38,226 bases of DNA, taken from NCBI GenBank assembly GCA_020638975.1, contig JACKHN010000049.1, positions 1 to 38,226 of the forward strand. Reading direction: 5' to 3'. The position numbers and the translations under genes were made by a program. This document shows, piece by piece, positions 34,612 to 38,226 of this stretch; the first letter of the stretch is position 1, and each line of letters opens with the position of its first letter. This DNA comes from Planctomycetaceae bacterium (GTDB taxonomy: Bacteria > Planctomycetota > Planctomycetia > Pirellulales > Pirellulaceae). A model generated the notes under the pieces. The model searched no databases. It worked only from the letters and a program-made list of their open reading frames with translations, and was not told the DNA's origin.

Positions 34612-35865
34612 TCATTTTCCGATGCAGTACAAGAACCGATCGCTGCGCAAGAAAATCTGGCCGTTCGAGATCACGGGACTGGCGTTGAACGTGCTGCTGT
34701 CATCCAGTGTGTTATGCGCGATCTGAGTGAACTCGGGTTTGGCGGCAAGCACGTAAGTACCGCCCCAACGCGTTGCAATGTAGATCTTTCCATCGCCCGC
34801 CGTAGCCGACGCATAAGGCTGTGCGCGAAAACGTTCGGAGTAAAGTACTTCACCGTCGCTCAGCCTCACGCAGTAAGCGACTTGATTGCGGTCGCTCACC
34901 CAATACATGTGACCGTCGTGAATGATCGGCGATGCGACGTTGGCTCCTGCTTTGGCTTCCCACAACATGTGCGTCTCAGTGACATCACCTCGACCACCGG
35001 CTCGCACTGCAATCGCACGTGAGGTGCGCCCGCCAATCGCGTATACGATTCCGTCTTGTGAGATAATACTCGGGCAGACATAATCTTGAATTCCATCACA
35101 GCGCCACAATTCTTTCCCGGTTTTGGGATCGAAACCGAGAATGTAGTCCTTCACACTTACAACGAGTTCTTGCTGGCCATTCGCGAGTGACACAAGATGT
35201 GGTGTGTTCCATGAACTCTTCATCCCTGGGGCACGCCAAACTTCCTTACCGCTCGCTTGATCGAGTGCGACCAGCGAACCACTCTCGACGCTGGCGTTCA
35301 CGATCACGAGGTTTTCAAACAGAACCGGCGAAGTACCACAGCCCCAGCCGTGTGTGTTCGAGCCAACATCGGCTTGCCACAGTTGCTTTCCATTCAGGTC
35401 GAACTTAAGAACGCCGGTCTTACCGAAGAAGACGTAAAGCGACTTGCCATCTGTCGCCGGCGTTGGGCCGGCATAGCCATGATCGCGAACGCGTTCGGTT
35501 TCCGGCAGCTTGGGTTTGATGTTCTGATCCCAGTCGATGCTGCCATTTTTACGATTCACGCACACGACATGCAGCGTAAGGTCTTCCATTTTCTGCGAGT
35601 CGTCGCCCGTTCCGTATCCGCTGTAACAAGTCACATAGACTTTGTCACCGAGCACAATCGGACTCGAAGCACCATGCCCGGGCAATTCCAACCGCCAGGC
35701 TAAGTTATCCGTTCCGCTCCATTCGACTGGCAGGTCCGTTTCTTCGGAAACACCCAAGCCGCCGGGACCTCGGAACTGCGGCCAATCGGTGGCGAGAGTC
35801 AACGAGTTCATCGTGAAAAACAGCAGGATGGCGAGTCGATTGATCGAGCAGTGATAGTTCGTCAA
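34612..35865 (-). CDS. Secreted PQQ-type beta-propeller protein
   Basis: About 417 residues. A signal peptide (INRLAILLFFTMNSLTLA) is followed by DWPQFRGPGGLGVS and a series of PQQ-like blade motifs such as LVALDQASGKEVWRA, ILGFDPKTGKELWRC and AYCVRLSDGEVLYS. This is the common planctomycete WPQFRGP beta-propeller, probably periplasmic and non-enzymatic or of unknown activity. No ATG gives a good N-terminus. I choose the TTG ending at 35865, with GGAGTG seven bases upstream; a GTG at 35874 is the alternative. The frame is open to 35946. Confidence 0.82.
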   Translation of the reverse strand: MTNYHCSINRLAILLFFTMNSLTLATDWPQFRGPGGLGVSEETDLPVEWSGTDNLAWRLELPGHGASSPIVLGDKVYVTCYSGYGTGDDSQKMEDLTLHVVCVNRKNGSIDWDQNIKPKLPETERVRDHGYAGPTPATDGKSLYVFFGKTGVLKFDLNGKQLWQADVGSNTHGWGCGTSPVLFENLVIVNASVESGSLVALDQASGKEVWRAPGMKSSWNTPHLVSLANGQQELVVSVKDYILGFDPKTGKELWRCDGIQDYVCPSIISQDGIVYAIGGRTSRAIAVRAGGRGDVTETHMLWEAKAGANVASPIIHDGHMYWVSDRNQVAYCVRLSDGEVLYSERFRAQPYASATAGDGKIYIATRWGGTYVLAAKPEFTQIAHNTLDDSSTFNASPVISNGQIFLRSDRFLYCIGK

Positions 35866-36047
35866 GGTAGTCACTCCGGTTGAGTCGTGATTTGGCGGCG
35901 TTGGTACGAGTGGGGAGATTATCGCATCCGAACTCAGAACTGTCACCTACCGCTGTCCGACCCTTTCGAAGTACATCGACGTTTGTCGTACGCGAACGTC
36001 CCAACTCCATCCCTTAGGATCGGCTCAACAACAACTTCTTCTTTTGC

Positions 36048-36101
36048 GTAGGGTCCGCTGTGCGGACCTCAGCGATATCTGGTCCGTACCGCGGACCCTA
36101 C
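36048..36101. repeat. Inverted REP pair
   Basis: Left: GTAG plus GGTCCGC-TGT-GCGGACC, a 7-bp stem. The right arm, read on the other strand, is GTAG plus GGTCCGC-GGTAC-GGACC. The two 21-base arms differ at two positions. The left arm shares its first 17 bases with the remnant at 20409, so they are one subfamily. Confidence 0.8.
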
Positions 36102-36135
36102 TCTTAAAATGCCGAATTTATTTCTGAGTTATTCC

Positions 36136-36178
36136 ATAGATTGGACCTGGCAGTGGACGGATTGACCACTCAATCTAT
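36136..36178. promoter_or_regulatory. Nested inverted repeats upstream of the kinase gene
   Basis: ATAGATTG (36136-36143) pairs with CAATCTAT (36171-36178), and inside that GATTGA-CCAC-TCAATC (36160-36175) is a perfect 6-bp palindrome with a 4-base spacer. They sit about 70-110 bases before the kinase start, where an operator could lie. No known regulator site is matched. Confidence 0.3.
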
Positions 36179-36247
36179 ATTTGGTGACGGTGATGCGAAG
36201 TCATCGCATGGTTTTCCTGCGTCGTATGGTCATTTCGGATCGAAGTT

Positions 36248-38041
36248 ATGCGTGACTTGCACATCGGCGACGATCAATTGACCGACTATCTCCTTGGTCG
36301 CCTGGCGGATGCAGACCACGCCGCGGTTGAAGACCACTTAGATCAGTGTTCGGAATGCGAGCAACGCGCCGCGGCGGCTACGCCTAGCGATCCGCTGGTC
36401 GGGCTTTTGTCTTCCGTGAGCGAATCCGAGCCTGACGAATCGGCGAACCTTGCGTCGAATCTATCCCACAATTGGATGTCGAGCGGCGTGGAGGCGAACT
36501 CGCCCAGTGCGCAGAGCCAAGTTCCACGCGAGTTGTTGGAGCATGGGCGGTATCGTGTGATTCGACCGCTAGGCTCAGGAGCCATGGGGACGGTTTGGCT
36601 GGCCGAACACATGGTGATGCAACGACTAGTGGCATTGAAAGTCATGCGGCCCGAGTGGATCGGCAAGGCCGGAGCTTTGGAACGCTTTAGCCGCGAGGTT
36701 CATGCAGCCGCCAAGTTGAAACACATTAATGTCGTCGACGCCTACGATGCGGAGCATATTGGTGACACGTTGTTTCTGGTCGCCGAGTACGTCGACGGCG
36801 AAACGCTGGCGGAGTTGTTGCTCGACGGTTCGTTGCCTGTCACGGAAGCGTGCCGTGCTGTTCGCGACGCGGCTTGCGGGCTGGCTCATGCACATGACGC
36901 AGGGCTCGTGCATCGAGATGTCAAACCCAGCAACTTGATCCGTAGTCGTACGGGAGTCGTCAAGGTGCTTGATTTCGGATTGGTGATGGCATTTCGTGGT
37001 GGCTCTTCGTTGACCGGAGCCAACATGCTCGTCGGAACGCCCGACTACGTTGCTCCCGAACAGGCTGAAGACCCCACGCGTGCCGACGCCCGATCCGATC
37101 TCTACAGCTTGGGCTGTACGCTGTATCACTTGCTCGGTGGCGAGCCGCCGTTCAACGCCGTCTCGACACTTAAGAAACTGGATGCTCATCGATACACCGA
37201 TCCGCCGCGACTTAGAAAAATCCCCACGGAGTTGCAGCGAATCCTATCACGGATGATGGCCAAGAAACCGAACGAGCGATTTCAATCGGCTACGGAAGTT
37301 GTCGAGGCGTTGAAGCCGTTTTGCGAGGAGTTTAGTCACCGAGCCGAAGCCAAGCCGCCAAGAGCCAATCGGTTATCCCTTCGATTCGCACTGCTTTCCA
37401 TTTCGGGAGTGATCGTTGGTTTGGCAGCGCTGTGGGTTTATTTGGGTATCGACTGGCAAGGAACGCAATCGGCTCAGCACGCGCGCACGACCGGAGCCAC
37501 GGAAATGGTTTCGCAGAGCCCTGGGGCAACCCGCGCGTTCCCGCTGCTCACGCCAACTTCCGTCGGCGACGGTCAGCCTGATGATTATCACGTCGAGGAT
37601 CAGGTACTCACGTTAAATGCCATGCAAAATTCACCACAAGTCTGGCTGAATTTCGACGTGGTCCGATCAAATAGGATAAGCGTTTTCGCAAAGATTCGAA
37701 TCCTCGAGGCCACGCCGGAAGCAAACGTGAAACTCGTTCTCTTGTCCCCTGGAGTCGGCGATTACAGCCTGCAATACCGTCCCGATGAGCAAGTAATCGT
37801 GCTACACGCCGCGCTGCACTCGGGCGTTGGCGCGGTGGGGGAATACAAGCTGCCAACCGGTTCCGGCCAAGACTGGCTGGACGTCGAATTTCGGCTCCGC
37901 GGTGATCAGATGACCGGATTCGTGGACGGACACGAAGTATTGCGAGCGTCCTGTGACGGGTCAGTTTCCTATTTCCCTTGTATCGCGGCTTTGCATTGTG
38001 TTGCCGAGGTGAGCGAGCCGCGGGCCGAAGTGCCGGAATGA
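36248..38041 (+). CDS. Zinc-finger (anti-sigma-like) / Ser-Thr kinase / membrane / LamG-like fusion
   Basis: 597 residues in four parts. Residues 10-45 form an anti-sigma-type zinc finger with H30-x3-C34-x2-C37. Residues 101-355 are a Hanks-type kinase: glycine loop GSGAMGTVWLAE, Lys131 in VALK, catalytic HRDVKPSN at 222-229, DFG at 242-244 and APE at 269-271, so it should be active. A membrane helix follows at about 378-400. The extracytoplasmic C-terminus (about 430-590) is beta-rich, with DWLDVEFRLRGDQMTGFVDGHEV like LamG or 3-keto-disaccharide hydrolase domains, and probably senses a ligand. Such kinases are abundant in planctomycetes. No sigma factor gene is adjacent. The ribosome site is weak; the start is chosen for the finger. 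Confidence 0.88.
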   Translation: MRDLHIGDDQLTDYLLGRLADADHAAVEDHLDQCSECEQRAAAATPSDPLVGLLSSVSESEPDESANLASNLSHNWMSSGVEANSPSAQSQVPRELLEHGRYRVIRPLGSGAMGTVWLAEHMVMQRLVALKVMRPEWIGKAGALERFSREVHAAAKLKHINVVDAYDAEHIGDTLFLVAEYVDGETLAELLLDGSLPVTEACRAVRDAACGLAHAHDAGLVHRDVKPSNLIRSRTGVVKVLDFGLVMAFRGGSSLTGANMLVGTPDYVAPEQAEDPTRADARSDLYSLGCTLYHLLGGEPPFNAVSTLKKLDAHRYTDPPRLRKIPTELQRILSRMMAKKPNERFQSATEVVEALKPFCEEFSHRAEAKPPRANRLSLRFALLSISGVIVGLAALWVYLGIDWQGTQSAQHARTTGATEMVSQSPGATRAFPLLTPTSVGDGQPDDYHVEDQVLTLNAMQNSPQVWLNFDVVRSNRISVFAKIRILEATPEANVKLVLLSPGVGDYSLQYRPDEQVIVLHAALHSGVGAVGEYKLPTGSGQDWLDVEFRLRGDQMTGFVDGHEVLRASCDGSVSYFPCIAALHCVAEVSEPRAEVPE

Positions 38042-38226
38042 TAGCTGCGATTGGTGCGGAAGTTATACTAAGTTGTTCTTCCGACCCCGAACAAGGCTAA
38101 CGGATTTGGAAGGGCTAGTGTTCTGTCAAACCAAAAAATGGGGTAAGCATTCTGCTTGCCGACGTTTTGATCCTGCCGGAAACGCAAGCTGGAAGCCAAT
38201 TCTGTTCGGCACGTGGTTTGCCGGAG
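38042..38226. other. Downstream region with partial repeat at window edge
   Basis: No ORF. Near the end, GGTAAGCATTCTGCTTGCC (about 38143-38161) is a hairpin with a GTAA foot, and CAAGCTGGAAGCC follows about 25 bases later. Together they look like the start of another REP-type pair. Confidence 0.4.

Larger units (their letters stand above)
35866..36247. other. Divergent intergenic region with REP pair and palindrome
   Basis: Lies between the PQQ-repeat start and the kinase start. It contains an inverted REP pair (36048-36101) and nested inverted repeats (36136-36178) near the kinase. No ORF is credible. Confidence 0.6.

Overview
The window reads as chromosomal DNA of a member of the phylum Planctomycetota, probably Pirellulales-like. 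The basis is gene content: a DUF1501 protein with a twin-arginine signal, a DUF1559 pseudopilin-like protein, a PHM-like copper monooxygenase fragment, a secreted PQQ-type beta-propeller, a zinc-finger/Ser-Thr kinase fusion, and a MoxR/DUF58/BatA/VWA/giant coiled-coil/prenyltransferase-repeat locus. I see no tRNA, rRNA, CRISPR array, prophage or complete insertion sequence.

Layout. 1-966: 3' end of a copper monooxygenase-like gene (+). 1032-4642: two overlapping genes for a heterodimeric ABC exporter (-). 4887-18986: a minus-strand cluster transcribed moxR -> DUF58 -> batA-like -> VWA/membrane protein -> 1,896-aa coiled-coil membrane protein -> prenyltransferase-repeat protein. The first four genes are tightly packed, with two ATGA stop/start overlaps. 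19287-20213: DUF1559 protein (-). 20503-22002: MFS transporter (-). 22129-27152: a minus-strand group with a 170-aa protein, an MMPL/RND transporter, a 57-aa basic protein, a good intrinsic terminator, a 48-aa TatA-like protein and a Na+/Ca2+ exchanger-type antiporter. 27153-28145: mostly intergenic, with one possible small secreted protein and several hairpins. 28146-30670: alpha/beta hydrolase and DUF1501 protein (+). 30795-33591: SGNH hydrolase, secreted TPR protein and a second alpha/beta hydrolase (-). 33913-34608: YugP-type membrane zinc peptidase (+). 34612-35865: PQQ-repeat protein (-). 36248-38041: zinc-finger/kinase/TM fusion (+).

How genes work together. In the MoxR cluster a AAA+ ATPase, a soluble VWA/DUF58 protein and two membrane-anchored VWA proteins precede a giant membrane protein with a coiled-coil region of about 1,300 residues and a secreted helical-repeat protein. 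This looks like one envelope-associated machine, but its function is not known from the sequence. The tatA-like gene and the Tat-type signal on the DUF1501 protein point to the same export route.

The most striking non-genic signal is a set of short hairpins in many of the larger intergenic regions. Each has GTAG (or GTAC/GTAA) at the 5' foot, often as inverted pairs. Their stem sequences differ but the architecture is the same, as in REP/BIME elements mobilised by RAYT transposases. One 88-bp pair is present twice, and another REP remnant sits next to a relic of a lost MFS paralogue.
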